The notes: generated by a model from the sequence alone, not told the origin. Positions 35,957-48,508 are shown, counted from the first letter of the stretch. The stretch: DNA of 64,000 bases from Obelidium mucronatum (GCA_025765595.1 JAIVFH010000102.1:1-64000); one strand, 5' to 3'. Program-made: numbers and translations.

Positions 35957-37395
35957 ATGGATCGCTTCCACCTTGAAATTCAAAAGACTCCTGTTTGGAT
36001 CTATTTGGTAACCTGACAAAACACTAGTGTTATACAGAAAACACGATCTAAAACCGTCACAGCCTGCCGTATACGGACTCATTCCTCTGATCCACTTTCT
36101 CCTCTTGAAAACAACGCTGTCCAATGAGTCCACAACAGCCGCAGCCGTATCACTCATGTTTCTATTCCCACTCATGTTTCCCTGTGAAGATGCGCTGATT
36201 CACCAGGCTGGAGCTTTTGCGTCAATGATACTTTTTGTTTTAAGGGCGCTGGAAGTGGGCACATTCGACAGGTTATATTTGGCATACCAAGATCGCGAAT
36301 CGTGCCGTATATTTACTGTATTCTTTTTAGAGAATGCAATCGCTCCTGGTCAATGATTGACTATGCAGAATTCCTTGCTTCGTCAGATAACACTCCCTTG
36401 AGATCATTGAGAGATGTGCACAGCCTCAAACTTGAATTACTGCGAAAAGAAATCAATCTCGCTGCCAGAAACAAAACCTAAATGGAAGCCTTATATTGCG
36501 ATGCCGAAAGATCGCGGGCTCTTGTTTTATCTCCAATTCTGGACGCGACTTGGTGTCACGTTTCTTTGTTATGCTTTCGCCTTGGCGTACTTTGAGAAAT
36601 ACGAATACGAGCCACGATATGGGTTCTTGTCTCCTTTTGATTTCAAGGGTGTGAAAGACCACTTGATGGTTGCTGTTTTAGTGTATGGTGTCCTGGAATT
36701 GAGTGAGTTGATGACACTCGATTGCTCTGATTCAAAAAAAAAACTAACCGTTTCCTTTTTTTTTGGCAACTCTAGGCAATTCTTGTACAACTATAGTTGT
36801 ATCGATTCTCCTCCAAACGCCATACGTGACCATATTCAACCACCCGTACCTAGCAACATCACTGCGCGATTTCTGGTCTCACAGATGGAACTACATGATC
36901 AAGGAAACTTTGCATCGCTTGTCTTTCAAACCAACCCTCACGTTATTGTACAAGCTGAACCCACCTCGTAAGAGTTCAGCAAGCAGCAGCAATACTTCCT
37001 CATCGTCCGCGTCAGTTTTTATGAGAAAATCTCCTTCGCATCATTTGGCAATCGCATCCATGGCAGCATTCCTCATGTCTGCCCTGTTGCATGAATACCT
37101 GATTTTCTTTTTCATTCCACAGCAGCCGCTTGGTGAAAACACGCGTTATTTCTTGATTCAAGGGATCTTGTGTTTTCTTCAGTTTCGATTGCAGCAAAAC
37201 CATGGTGGCGCCTTTTCTGGTTCGTGGTTGAAGGGCCGTGTTCGCGGAATTGTGAATTGGGCGATTACATTGCTGCTTCTGTGTATTACTTGTCCTCTTT
37301 TCATTGGACCGTATGCGAGATCTGGTTTATTGATGGATAAGTTTGTGTTGCCGGTTCCTCGAGTACTTGTTGAAGCCATTAAGGAGTGTATTTAA
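35957..37395 (+). CDS. wax-synthase-like MBOAT membrane acyltransferase 3 (one frame break)
   Basis: Exons 35957-36007 (MDRFHLEIQKTPVWIYL), 36063-36271, 36331-36702 and 36776-37395 encode about 416 aa if one extra base in exon 3 is ignored. Exon 3 is 372 nt against 371 in MBOAT 1, and the frame changes near 36463 just before PETKPKWKP. Family blocks SLRDFWSHRWNYMIKETLHR and LLHEYLIFFF are intact. A Ser-rich loop (SASSSNTSSSSAS) is inserted between these two blocks. Tandem with MBOAT 2. Confidence 0.82.
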
Positions 37396-37604
37396 TAAAA
37401 CAACGCAGAATTATTGCGACGTCATGTTTTGAAAAAGAGCCGTCGAATAATTTAAGGTATGCAAGGGCTGCACAACTAAAACCAGCCCTTGTGCAGTTTC
37501 TTGATATGATCGACAGGGCTTTCTTTCACCACAGCTCAAATACTCTGGACCCCAATAATCATGTATTTGAATCATATATTCAAAATGAGCAATAAGGCAA
37601 TAAA

Positions 37605-39110
37605 TTAAAAGCTTCCACGCTCCCATTCTTTCAAAAAATAGGCTCGTTCCACGTTGGAGTGGAAAGTATAACCACCATCAACTTTCGACAGAATATTTTC
37701 AATGACCAAACTGTCCAACAGCGATTCCAGCTTGAAAAACTCCTCTTCAGTCATACCTTTAACCCCCTGACATTCCGCAGCCTCGAATACATGTTTCGAC
37801 GTTGCTACTCTGCAAATAGCTCTGTAGATGTATTCGTTATGTGGCTTCACAACCCGCTTCTTTCTTCTTTCCACGTCTTTCATTTGATCAGATTTCACGA
37901 CTATATTTTGTTTTTTTAGATGAGTGGTATAGATTTGTTGACAATAATAACAAACATACTCTCAAATGGAATTCCAGCCTTCAACTCTTCACAAACTTTT
38001 GAAAGCAGCAACACGCGCCCACCAACCAAATCACTGACTTGATCTTGAATACTTGGCTCAATCTTTCTTTTGCTCAAAAATTCCTTGATCTGGACGTCAT
38101 CCAAATCTCCAACCCGATACAATTTGCCGCGACTAAACGCGCTTCGCTCTGACAAAAATTCTCATTAGATAATAAAAGAAATAAGCAGCAAACAAAAAAA
38201 TAAAATAAAGCTCACTCTCCATTTGGGTCAGCACAAATCCATCGGACGAAACAAAAACGGCGACAAAAAGGTTTTCATCAATCGCCCCTTTCGCACCAAG
38301 CTGAAGAACCTCGAGGATGTACTCAGCGTGCATCGCCAGGAAGTTGGTATTATCAATAACAAGGACTGGTGCAGTTCCATACTTTTTGCGATACCATTTG
38401 GCTAGTTTCTTGAATTTCCGATATGGAAGCTTCCACCTTTTTTCTAGTATGAGAGTTTTGGCAAGAAAGAACATTCTCATAATCCCGAATCACTCCACTA
38501 CACACACCTTTCTCTTGCTCATTCTCTGCGCCATACACCAGACTATGAATATACCCCGAGAATGAATCCGACGCACGGAAATTAAATCCAATTGAATCAG
38601 CAAACGACTCCCCAAAGTCTTGAACATCTTCTGGCACATTAACATAAATTACCCCACTCCCAACTTTTGAACATGCAGCTTTCATCATCGTTGACTTGCC
38701 CGTCCCTTGCTCCCCAACGACTACAAAGTAGCTGGCTGGATTCACTGATGGTGTGACCATTCTCTCAAATTGGGATTCCACTGAAGGACGATGAACGTAT
38801 TCAGAATCGGCGGTGTGGATGGAAGGACAAGTTCCCTTGATTAGCGTTTCCTTGAGCCTCTTTCGTCCAGTTTGTGGGACAGGATAACATAGAAAGCAGA
38901 GAGAGAGGAGACAGAGCCTAGCACAAAGGCGACAATCTTTCACGGCCGTCCAGTCTGAATTTGAAGGATTTCACGAAGGGTTGAGCTGTTTGCAAGACTT
39001 GGTGGAATTCGGATTTGTATTCGGGAGGCGAAGGCGCAGAAGAGTACAGGCCGCGAGTAAAGACGGCTGCTCTGAAGAGCTTTCTTGGCGAGCGGGAAGA
39101 GGCGGTGCAT
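37605..39110 (-). CDS. membrane-anchored P-loop NTPase, probably mitochondrial (frame breaks)
   Basis: Exons 39110-38508, 38443-38216, 38148-37960 and 37900-37605. The start MHRLFPLAKKAL is basic and amphipathic like a mitochondrial presequence. A single hydrophobic helix follows (IVAFVLGSVSSLSAFYVIL), then an ATPase domain with Walker A GEQGTGKST and Walker B VLVIDN, and a C-terminal winged-helix-like part. Exon 1 needs three one-base corrections (near 39070, 38940 and 38865; two are A missing from GAAAG runs). The closest recognisable type is the AAA/STAND-like ATPases common in fungi; the specific role is unknown. Confidence 0.65.
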
Positions 39111-39335
39111 CGTTTTTTAAAGGGTTTTAGGTTCTGGAGTGTGTTGTAAATAAGATTTTAAAAAGTTTCAAATATAATCAAAAACAGTACAACTTCATTC
39201 ATTTAAAAACAGGTAGAGGAAAAAAACTAGAGGTTTTTTGGCTGACAAAAAAAAAAGTGACAGAGAGAGAGGATAACAACAAAAAAAACTTGGGCACCAA
39301 AAACAAAAAAAAAAAAACACCAGAAAAAACATCCA

Positions 39336-42300
39336 TCACATGTACCACATGACAGAAGCCAACTCACTCTTGACAACCCCATAATTCATCACTCTCACAA
39401 CCCCACTTCCATCAATACTACCATCAGGAACAACACCACCATGCGAAGACCCACCACCCCCACCTGTCTTGACAAACCCAAGCGACCCACCCGCCCCAGC
39501 CGACGCCTGATTCACAAAGAACCCAGACGCCCGACTCCCCAACGTCCTCACTGGCCCAGCCGCCAAATTCGTCATTGACATTCTCTTATTCAACGCCCCC
39601 GCAACACCTCTCGAGGATCCATCTAACCCAGGCGGCATCCCGTCTCCTTGACTCATACTCAACCCTGACATTTGTCCTACAAGGCCACCAACAGAGCCAA
39701 CCATTCCACCGATATTGGAACCCCCTAAACTCGCCACACTTCCCATGGATGCGGCACTCATGTTGGACATGTTCAAAACACTCCCAACGTCACTGAATCC
39801 TTCCAACCAACCATCTCCTGTCGCATGGAACCGCGCTCGCGCAGCCACCAAGTGTGCGTAATACGCCGGTGGAACCACAGACACACTTCTCGTGGCTCGG
39901 CAATACAGGTAACACAGGCGGTACGTGAGTTCCTGTAGCGAGTCGCTTGTGAATCTGTTTTCATCGTAGAGGACGTGGTAATGCGTTGGCTTTGAGGTTC
40001 CTTGGAGACCGGGGTGGGAACAGAGGTAGAAATCGAATTCGGAGGGGTGGGTGACGCCGGTTTCGACGACTGTTCCGGGGAGGACGTTTCCGGAGCGGTC
40101 TGAGTCTTCTTTTCGGATCGGGAAGAAGCGCGCGTGGTGGCGCTTTTGGACGACAATGTAACTAATAAAAAAATAATGAGGATTATTTATAATAAGTAAA
40201 AACTTAAGGCTTGATCAACTTACGTGATTGTGGGACGGTAAGTAGCTTCCAAAGTCTGACAAGCCAACCGCATAGCCTCAATCTCATACTTCAACACCTC
40301 ATGAAACTGTCCTTCACTCACACCATCTCTAAAAAAGCAAATCCGTTCTGGTTTCGCGCCACAGGTCTGGTAAAAGGTCTTCAACAGCTCCACCACCATA
40401 CTCGCCAAATCTTGAATCATTTCCTGTCGCCCCTTTTGGACTCGAATAGCAGCCGCGTAACGAGAACATTGAGCATCCATGGATCCAACAAGTGCAGCAA
40501 TCGATTGCGTCGACGCCGAGCCCGGTGCCGGGTGCGTCACATCAGCGCCGAAAATAATGGTGGGACGTTCACTCACAAACGGGAGTTGCGCGTTACTCAA
40601 GAACGAATTCATACCACCCAACTTGACGTTCATTTTCAAACAAACATTGGCGCAATACTGTCGCTTCGCCGCAAACATGTGTTTTGCTTGGATACACTGA
40701 GTCGCAAGACCAATCACCGTGTCACTAACACGCTTGATTTCAGCGTACAGGGGAACACCCGTGTTTGGCAAGATACAAACGACGAGTTGAGGCCGTTCTT
40801 GGAACGAGTTGCCGGCAACCATGTAGGCGTCAATCAACGTCTTTTCAACATTTCCATGTGGGTTGGCGTAGGAGATGGGGGGTTGGCGGTTTGCAACAAA
40901 GACTCCGCATTCTTCGCAGGTTTGGACGAGGAGAGTGATGAATTTTTGGATGGCTTGGACTGGGTAGTCGTGGTCGGTGCCGAAAGCGACGACGGACCAG
41001 GAACGGATGGTGACTCCTTGGGCAACCATTTTGTCACGCAGGTTCCAAGCACCTTCTCTGGGAGTAATAACGGGTTCCTTGGATGCGGGGTGGTACGAAA
41101 TAGCAGGGGCTGGGAGAATTCTAGAATTCACAATCGCCATTTCGTGACCAATAGATACATCGAATTCGTTGAGGTATTCGTTGTCGCGTTGTTGGAGAAT
41201 AGTAATACCGGCAGAAATTTTGTTGGAACGGACGTGTGGAGGTTGGCACGTAAATTTGATCATTTCAGCGGTCTTTTCGAGAAACAAAAAAATGAAAGTT
41301 GAGAAAGCTTAGATGCACTAATAGAATATTAAAAATTAAGATAGAAACACTCAACCTGTCTTTCGTTCAATTTGCGCAAATGTCTTTGACCCGGAACAAC
41401 TTCACAAACTTCAATTGGCAAGTATACGAGCTTGGCAGGGTCACCAACAATCAAACAAGGCAAATGCGGAAAGTACAAGGGAGCATTATACTTTTGCATG
41501 AAATAATTTGCAACGGATTCATCGGCACCAGTGGCGCTCAATTGGAACATTGTTCTTGAAGCGGGTGTTGTTGTAAGACGAGCAATTCTGTACTTGCGAC
41601 GAATTTGGCCACGGTGCGTAACAGCCACTTTGAGTCCCTTCAAAGTTTTGTCCAGCTTTGTGCGGTCTTTTTCAGTGATTGGCGCACGGAGGTCATTGGC
41701 GCTGTTTCTGTTCAAGATTTTCGCCACCATATCAATCAGCGGACCAGGTTGGAAAAACGCAGTCGCCGACACATCCAAGTTGATGAGCATTTGGCCTTTG
41801 GTCGGACGAATACTTTGGTGGAAACCTTGCCACAATTGAGCTCCGTTTGCAATCGGAGTTGATGAGTCGGGAGTGTAGAAGCATCTGCCAACAGTGGTGT
41901 ACATGAGAGATGGTCTGTGACGCAACAAGATATCAAGAGCCTGGATGGCATCAAAAGGGGTTTCGTTGGTGCGTCCTTCGAGGAATAATCCGAGACGTTG
42001 CATATTGATTTCTCCAATTTTAATCAAGGAAAGTTTAAACTTCTTGGGCCCATTCCTACATGACACAAAAGGGTTTTAGAAGAAGGAAAAAGAAAGAAAC
42101 AGAGCAAAGGACAATCACTTCATGGCGAATGGGTCATCGTTGTCATAGTAGTCGACAGTGAATTCCTGGCTGTTTTCAACAATGGGCAGCGGCCTCGCCG
42201 AGTACACATTCTTTCTGCCGTCAAAGACGGGCCTGACGCCGCCTAGCTCGCCGCTCAGCAGGGCTGCGGACTGGCAGTTAGCACTTGCCGAAGAAAGAAA

Positions 42301-42548
42301 GCTGAAACACGCAGACCTTCGTCCTCCCACAGCTGGTACACGCGCCTGTTCTTTGCCGGCGGCACTTCGGGCGCAATGGCGACTTCGTAGTGGTGGATTG
42401 GCCGCTGCGGCAGCGTCTGCACCGGGAAGAAGTTGGCGCGGATTTGGATCGCGCGGCCGCTGCGGCCGAGCGCCGGGCGCAGCGGGAAGGCGGGACCCTC
42501 GAGCGTCACGGCGGACGGGACGACGGACAGCGGGTTGAGCGGCTCCAT
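39336..42548 (-). CDS. Argonaute protein, slicer-type active site
   Basis: Five exons (42548-42317, 42263-42119, 42055-41356, 41272-40224, 40161-39336) join in frame to about 983 aa. N-terminal, PAZ (around [15 protein letters not shown] to [15 protein letters not shown]) and PIWI regions are in order. The PIWI domain carries all four catalytic residues: Asp in FGADVTHP, Glu in [10 protein letters not shown], Asp in [11 protein letters not shown] and His in [13 protein letters not shown]. It should bind small guide RNAs and may cut targets. The normal C-terminal end ([10 protein letters not shown]) is separated from PIWI by an extra Gly/Ser/Met-rich insert of roughly 130 residues. No Dicer or RNA polymerase is present in the window. 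Confidence 0.95.
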
Positions 42549-42892
42549 TTCTGTTCGTAAGGAAAAGTTGTTAGGAAAAGTCAGGAGTGGTCCAAGCTGC
42601 CCTCCCTCCCGACACCATGCTCCGGCTACCATGCCACATGCATCACCACTCTCTTAAACCCACAGAAAAACCCCTGGCGTCGCTTACCTTGCTTTGTCTA
42701 GAGGTCTGGTTCAATGAGGGATTTCGAGAGGCAAACAGAAACGCAACACAAATGAAAATTTATCACGCTTTGTTTTACAATTCCACAGGGTAGACTGGAA
42801 GCATAAGATGGCACTGTTCTCCATATAAGCGTGGTAAAAAGGTAATCTGCGTGGGGTTAAATAATATTAAATAATATTAATATTAAAAAGGA

Positions 42893-44071
42893 ATGATTCA
42901 AATCCCACCACTCGCCTCACTGGTCAGTCCCTTGCCCTTTCGATACCCCAGCGCTCTAGTCCTAGTAGTCCAACTAGTTTAACGATGCGAGAATATGATA
43001 GGCCATCTTGTATGGACTGGTACCATTCGTGCACTACACCATGCTCCGAAACAAGAATCTGTCAAATTATTCCGTAACAGCGACAGCTGTCGCATTGATG
43101 CTTGGATATCCCGCCATCTTCCCGTGCTCAGATCCAGCCGTTAACGTGTATATTCGAGTGACCTCTCTTCTCTTTTTGGTGCTCAAAGTCCTTGAAATTG
43201 GAACATTCAATCGCCATTTTAACTCCAAGTGGATTCTACGGGATTATGTGGAATACATGTGGTCATCAAGCAACATTCCGATTCGTTTATTGGAGCTAAA
43301 ACAGTCCGACCTGCAGAGAACGTCGCGATGTCACGTAATTGGGGCTGGGTATCAAACCTTGGCATTTTACATGAAGTTGGTCGTCAGGCTCTTTCTGTCA
43401 TGGATCGCATATTCTATCGCCATCAGCTACTTTCAAAAGTATCCGTATACTCCTGCAAGCGGCTGGCTTTTGAATTTATCCAATCCAAAGGAAGTTATCG
43501 ACCACGCCATGTTTGGTGTGCTGACATATTGTTTTACTGGCATTATTTTTAACGGACTGCTTCCCGTGTTTGTAATTTTGAATGCTCCATTTGTACCTAT
43601 ATTTAATGGACCGTTTTTGGCAACCTCTCTCCGTGATTTTGTTGAGTATTTCCTATTCCACATCATGAAGCGCCGCGGTTAAATATTCATAAAATAGTGG
43701 AGCAATCGATGGAATTCTCTCATCAAGACGTCCATTCATCGTGTGGCGTTTACCCCAACCCTCAAATTGCTCAAGTCGCTGTCCTCCAACCGCGACCAAG
43801 AAAAACCCACTCATTCAGAGAAAGCGACAACCACAGACTCACTACATGATTGCAGTCATGGCATCCTTCACGTTTTCTGCCTTGTACCATGAATATTTGA
43901 TATTCAACTTTTTCACTGAACCAAGTCTGGGCGAGAACTTTTGCTTTTTCATGCTTCAAGGGATATTCTGCGTTATTCAAGCACAGCTTCAAAAGTTGAC
44001 TGGGTTCGGCAAGAGTTGGGGACGTGGTGGCGTGTTTTGGAATTTTGTTGGTTGGAGTTGTGAGTCATGTT

Positions 44072-44126
<55 letters not shown>

Positions 44127-44281
44127 GTTCCTAATCCCGTTTTTTTGTAGGTACCATGGGGTTATTGTTGATTACGAGTCCAATGTTTGTCGGACCTTAT
44201 GCACGTTTTGGACTGTTTTTTGAACCGTTCGTCATTCCAGTTTATGGTCCATTCAATGATATTATCCAAAAAGTGATTTAA
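42893..44281 (+). CDS. wax-synthase-like MBOAT membrane acyltransferase 4 (one frame break)
   Basis: Exons 42893-42922 (MIQIPPLASL), 43002-43640, 43698-44059 and 44151-44281. Family features: ATSLRDF joined by splicing to WSNRWNSLIKTSIHR, and LYHEYLIFNF. The intron that follows exon 2 in MBOAT 1-3 is absent (NRHFNSKW reads straight through), while a new intron splits RDF|WSNRWN. One base too many in the third exon shifts the frame between about 43790 and 43855. The last intron contains about 55 T. The final exon ends in PMFVGPYARFG...QKVI. Confidence 0.78.
44072..44125 (+). repeat. poly-T tract in MBOAT 4 intron
   Basis: About 54 T in a row between donor GTGAGT and acceptor TTGTAG. Poly-A runs also lie at about 44365-44392 and 44757-44776 close by. 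Confidence 0.95.
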
Positions 44282-44489
44282 ATGTTTTAATGCACTAACA
44301 ACTCATAAATAAAATCATATTATAAGTAACAAGATCCTTAACTTGATCCCTTGGCTTGGAAAATAAAAAAAAAAAAAAAAAAAAAAAAAAAACATGACAC
44401 CAATTCCACCTTGGATCTCTCTTGTAAATGCTACACAACCCTCCAACCCGACGCACAGTTTTTTTTGCTGACTGAACCAACACTCAAAT

Positions 44490-45960
44490 AGCCGATAGCA
44501 TACCTTGTGTTCCCATGGATCTTTTACCGTCTCTTGCAATCAAAGCTGTCCAATTTGACAGTGTTTTTCATAATCATGACCTCGACAATATCCTTTTGCG
44601 CCTTGTTTCCAACAACGGATCCATTGATGGACGTCATGATTCGGGGATCGCTGATTCTTTACATGTTTTTTCGAAGTGCGATGGCTGTAGCTTGTCCAAA
44701 GTAGCCCCCCCTTTTGTTTTCCTGCCAACGTCAACCTTACCATGCGAAACAAAATGAAAAAAAAAAAAAAAAAAAATTGCAGGCAAAAGTGGACTCCTTT
44801 CGAATACGCCGAATTCATGGTCAATGGTGATAACAAAGCCCTTCGGAAATGGAAGGAAGCGGCAGCAATTGAGAAAAAAGACTGGACTCAGAAACCGAAA
44901 CGCCCATCAAGGCATTCGAATGCAGTAGATCCTTCAGTAATGAACAGTCACTATTTCAAAGGCGTGGCACTTCAGTTTTCGATTCACTATGGCATTTACA
45001 TTTTTGCTCGCGCTTATTTCGAAAAGTACCCGTACGAGTATGAAGGCATGTTTGTGTGGCCGTTGGATTGGGAGGGCGCTGTTCCGAATGTTATGTTGGG
45101 GATATTGATTTATTCACAGCTTATCAATCAGTTGAGTAGTGGGTTTCTCGAGCAAGTTATTTTTTTTTTCTCCTGAAACCTGAATTACACCTAGCGTCCA
45201 TGTGGAGAATTCCTGCCTCAGCAATTGCTTCGGATTCCTCATTTTCCTATATTTGACGCTCCATACCGAGCCACAGTCTCTTCGTGATTTCGTAAGTCCG
45301 TGAGATGAAGCATGGAAAAAAAACTAACATCACATTTTTCCACTTGACGTAAGTGGAGCCATAGGTGACGCCAAAAAAAGAACCAAGAAAATAATGATGC
45401 AATTTCAGTTCCGCTCATTTTCTTCCCCTTGTTTTTTTTGTAGATGGAACCTCGGGATAAAAACTCTGCTTCCACACGATCGCCTTCAAACCAACCTTGA
45501 AATACCTCGGATTCATTACATCCTACAGATTCAAAAACTTGCATCTACGATAAAAACTCACCCAACCATAAACACCGGAGCTCCCACTACTGTCCACCAC
45601 CACTCCTTGAACCTCCGCATCGCAGTCGATAGTCGCTTTCTTGGCCGTCCTGCGCTATACCATGAAGCCGTTTTAATATTCTTCATGCCTGGACAACCCC
45701 ACTTTGTCAACGGAGCCTTCTTTTTGCTACACGGGGTCTTGTGTCTTTTGCAACTGAAGCTCCAGAAAATCACTGGATTTGGATATTCCTGGGGGAGGAG
45801 GGAAGATGTGGGGCTGGGTTGGATTGGGCGGCGACCATGTGGGTTCTCGTGACGACAAGTCCGCTGTTTGCGAGAGGTTACTGCGAGGAGTGGGATTGCT
45901 CATGTCGGTTGTGGTTCCTGAAGCGGCGCTCGACTATGTTAAACGCTACATCTAATGTTA
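44490..45960 (+). pseudogene. MBOAT 5, decayed wax-synthase-like gene
   Basis: Order of family parts is kept: LPSLAI/IFYRLLQSKLSN region (about 44507-44700); an exon from about 44780 coding KWTPFEYAEFMVNGDNKAL to YSQLINQL; LRDF remnants near 45285; RWN near 45440; LYHEAVLIFFMPGQP near 45655; and GFGYSWG near 45785. Several frame changes and stops separate them, and HEY has become HEA at the catalytic block. No ATG-bearing first exon was found. Unlike MBOAT 1-4 it cannot be repaired by one base. Confidence 0.8.
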
Positions 45961-46101
45961 TTAAAGCATGAATCAAGTAAATTTTAAAAAACCCACAATG
46001 TGATAATACAAAAGAATCTAAATGGTTAATTTTATTCGATAGAAGACTTATTCATAGACAACTCGAATAGAACCCCCTCCCTCGGAATATTAGTTTACAT
46101 C

Positions 46102-48508
46102 TTAAACACAAGAAACTCCGAGAGCAGTCTCATTGTCTCCCTTGGTTCAAGTAGTAAGAACAGTCGTAGTCATTGTACGAAGCTCCCGGGTAACAGTAGT
46201 AGTCGAATGGAACATTGTCAGTGTTTGGGTTCAAGGCCCAGAAAGTGGTGAAGGAGATTCCAGCCACAGACATGAAGGAGATGATCAAGGAAACGATACC
46301 CGCACTTCCATCAAAGGCAGCACCCATAACGTACAAGTACTTTTGGTAGAATTCCTTGTTCTTCAAGAACAAGTATTGGGAGACAAGAGCCAAGAGGAAT
46401 GGCATGAGAACAACGACTTGGTAGGCACCAGGCGTTACCAGTGGTGAAGATGATGGCAAAGTTGATAAAGTGCCAGTAGCGGGACTTGTAGATGTACTTG
46501 TTGGCCAACCATGGAAGCAATGGAGCGGTGGCACCAATCAAGAAGCACCAGAGGAGACCTTCGTAGAGGGATCCGATACCAAAGAATCTTTGTGGTCCAA
46601 TAGCACCCCAAATACCTCCGGCAGAGTAGAAGGTCTGGTGACCGTTGTATCTCCATTCTGGCTTTTGCAAAAGGTCGTTGGTGTTGTAGACCATGTAGAA
46701 GACAGCGGCAGTGGAAACGAATGCGTTAACAAGGGTACCGTAGAATTGAGCGAAAACCATGGCGTATGGTGGAATGTGCAAGTATTGTCCGAGCTTCAAG
46801 TCCTGGGTAAGGGTCAAAGCTTGAGACAAGGAGTTGGTACCCCAAGACTTGAAGGCCATCACAGCAACAGTTTGTCCTGGAATCATCAGACCGATGACGA
46901 ATTCGGTCAACACGTTCAAGTAGAGGTAGAAACCACTAACGGCTGGAACGATTCCGAATGGCAAAATGAAGATCAAACAGATGAACAAGTTGAAGAAGAT
47001 GGCCCACCATGGCATGTTGAATGGAGTAACGAGCGAGACAATGATGGCACCAGCAGAAGCGACAGCCAAGAAAGCGAGATAAGCCCAGTCTGGGACATCT
47101 GGGTAGGCTTCCATCATCTTGACGTGCTTGTCCATACCGTCAACTTCGTCTCTGACTTGTCTGAAGGCATTCATGGTTTGACGGTAAATGTCCTTTCCGT
47201 ACCAGAGAGCAACGTGGGAGAGAGCGGCAGTGATAGTGGCGAAAGAAGCACCGTAGACCAAAGCAAAGTGGGCAGTAAGACGGACTGGGGCGACATCGTT
47301 GTAAGCAGTCAAGTTAAGATCGTAGTTGGCAGACTTGTTGTAGAAGTAGTTTGGCTTGACACGAGCTCCGTATTTCTTGGTACCGTTCTTGTTTCCAACA
47401 AACAAGGATGGAGAGTTGGCAGTTGGGTTACCGAGGGCATCCTTTCCAATAACCAAGTTGTCTCCCCAGACATCGTTAGCCCAGAGGATTGGAGTGATCA
47501 AGTATTGGAAGAAGGCAGTTCCACCCAAGAAGGTAAGCATGGCCCAGAATGGAGTGGTGAAGACGTAAGATCCGAGGTAGGTCCAGTCAAAGGTCAAACC
47601 GAGGAAACCCATTCCCTTGACGGCAGAACCAGCAATAACGTTGAACTTGCTCAAGACACCAGATTTGCCGCTTCCTCGGCCAGCAAGCAAACAACCCAAA
47701 GAGATGGTCTGGAGAACTGGAGCAAAGTATTCAGGAATCCACATGTAGACGAACATTCCAATGAAAGCAACCCAGAAAAAGCGGTAACGGGTCATGCTGT
47801 ACTTTTGAACTCCTTCGAATTCAGTGAGATCGGTCTTGTGGAAAGATGTGAACAAAGCAATGGTGGAGAGGGTAGATGGCCACCACATGGCAGTTGGGCG
47901 AACCAAGAAACGACGGGTCAAACCAGAAAGACCATAACCCAAGAATTGAGTAACGATGACGAATCCAAGAGATTGCAAGAAGGTAATGTCAGTGTTACCC
48001 ATCAAGTCTGGCATCATCTGGGAGACAACGTTTTCGATACCGTATGGCTGGTATCCACAGGAAGCAATGATGTAGATGAGAACGTGTTCCTTCATGGAGA
48101 ATGGACCTGGGTTCAGAATTCCTGATGGAAGGATGGCAGCCAAGATAAGACCCAATGGGTAAGTCAAGATAAGGGCAACACTGGCATTGACGTAGAAAGC
48201 GTTGGTACGGAAAGAGAGGGCAGTGTTGGCAAACGACAACAAGACAACCCAGAAGGTTCCGAGGAAAACGGATCTGAAGGTGAAAGCTGGAGTGTTTGGA
48301 TCGTCGGATTGTGGGACGATGAAGTCACTATCTCAGCAGGGGTTAGTCCGAGGGATTCATGCAAAAGTCACAGCAGGGATCCTTACATTCTCTCCATGAC
48401 TTCCTTGATGTCACCCAATTCAACGTCGTCTTCCAGCTCCGGGTGGGCCTCGACCAAGTCATTGACTTGTTTCTCCTTCTCGGCAATGTCTTGTTCAACG
48501 GTGGTCAT
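46102..48508 (-). pseudogene. OPT-family transporter 3, two single-base frameshifts
   Basis: Exon 1 (48508-48387) and exon 2 (48327-46102) align along their full length with OPT 1, including NPGPFSMKEH and HIPPYAMVFAQF. Near 46430 the plus strand has GG where OPT 1 has one G, and near 46141 it has an extra T; each shifts the frame, so the protein as written leaves the family sequence at TTGNA and never reaches the shared C-terminus (ETALGVSCV). Apart from these two bases the sequence, including the 3' UTR, is highly similar to OPT 1. Either a very recent pseudogene or two assembly errors; the latter would restore a protein of about 780 aa. Confidence 0.85.

Noticed and set aside
46470..48125. 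551-codon open frame on the plus strand antisense to OPT 3
   Set aside because: It is complementary to conserved OPT coding sequence and the same antisense frame recurs behind OPT 1 (12334-13587) and OPT 2 (26751-27830). It follows from the codon bias of the real genes; its product is Ser/Glu/Val-rich with no family features.
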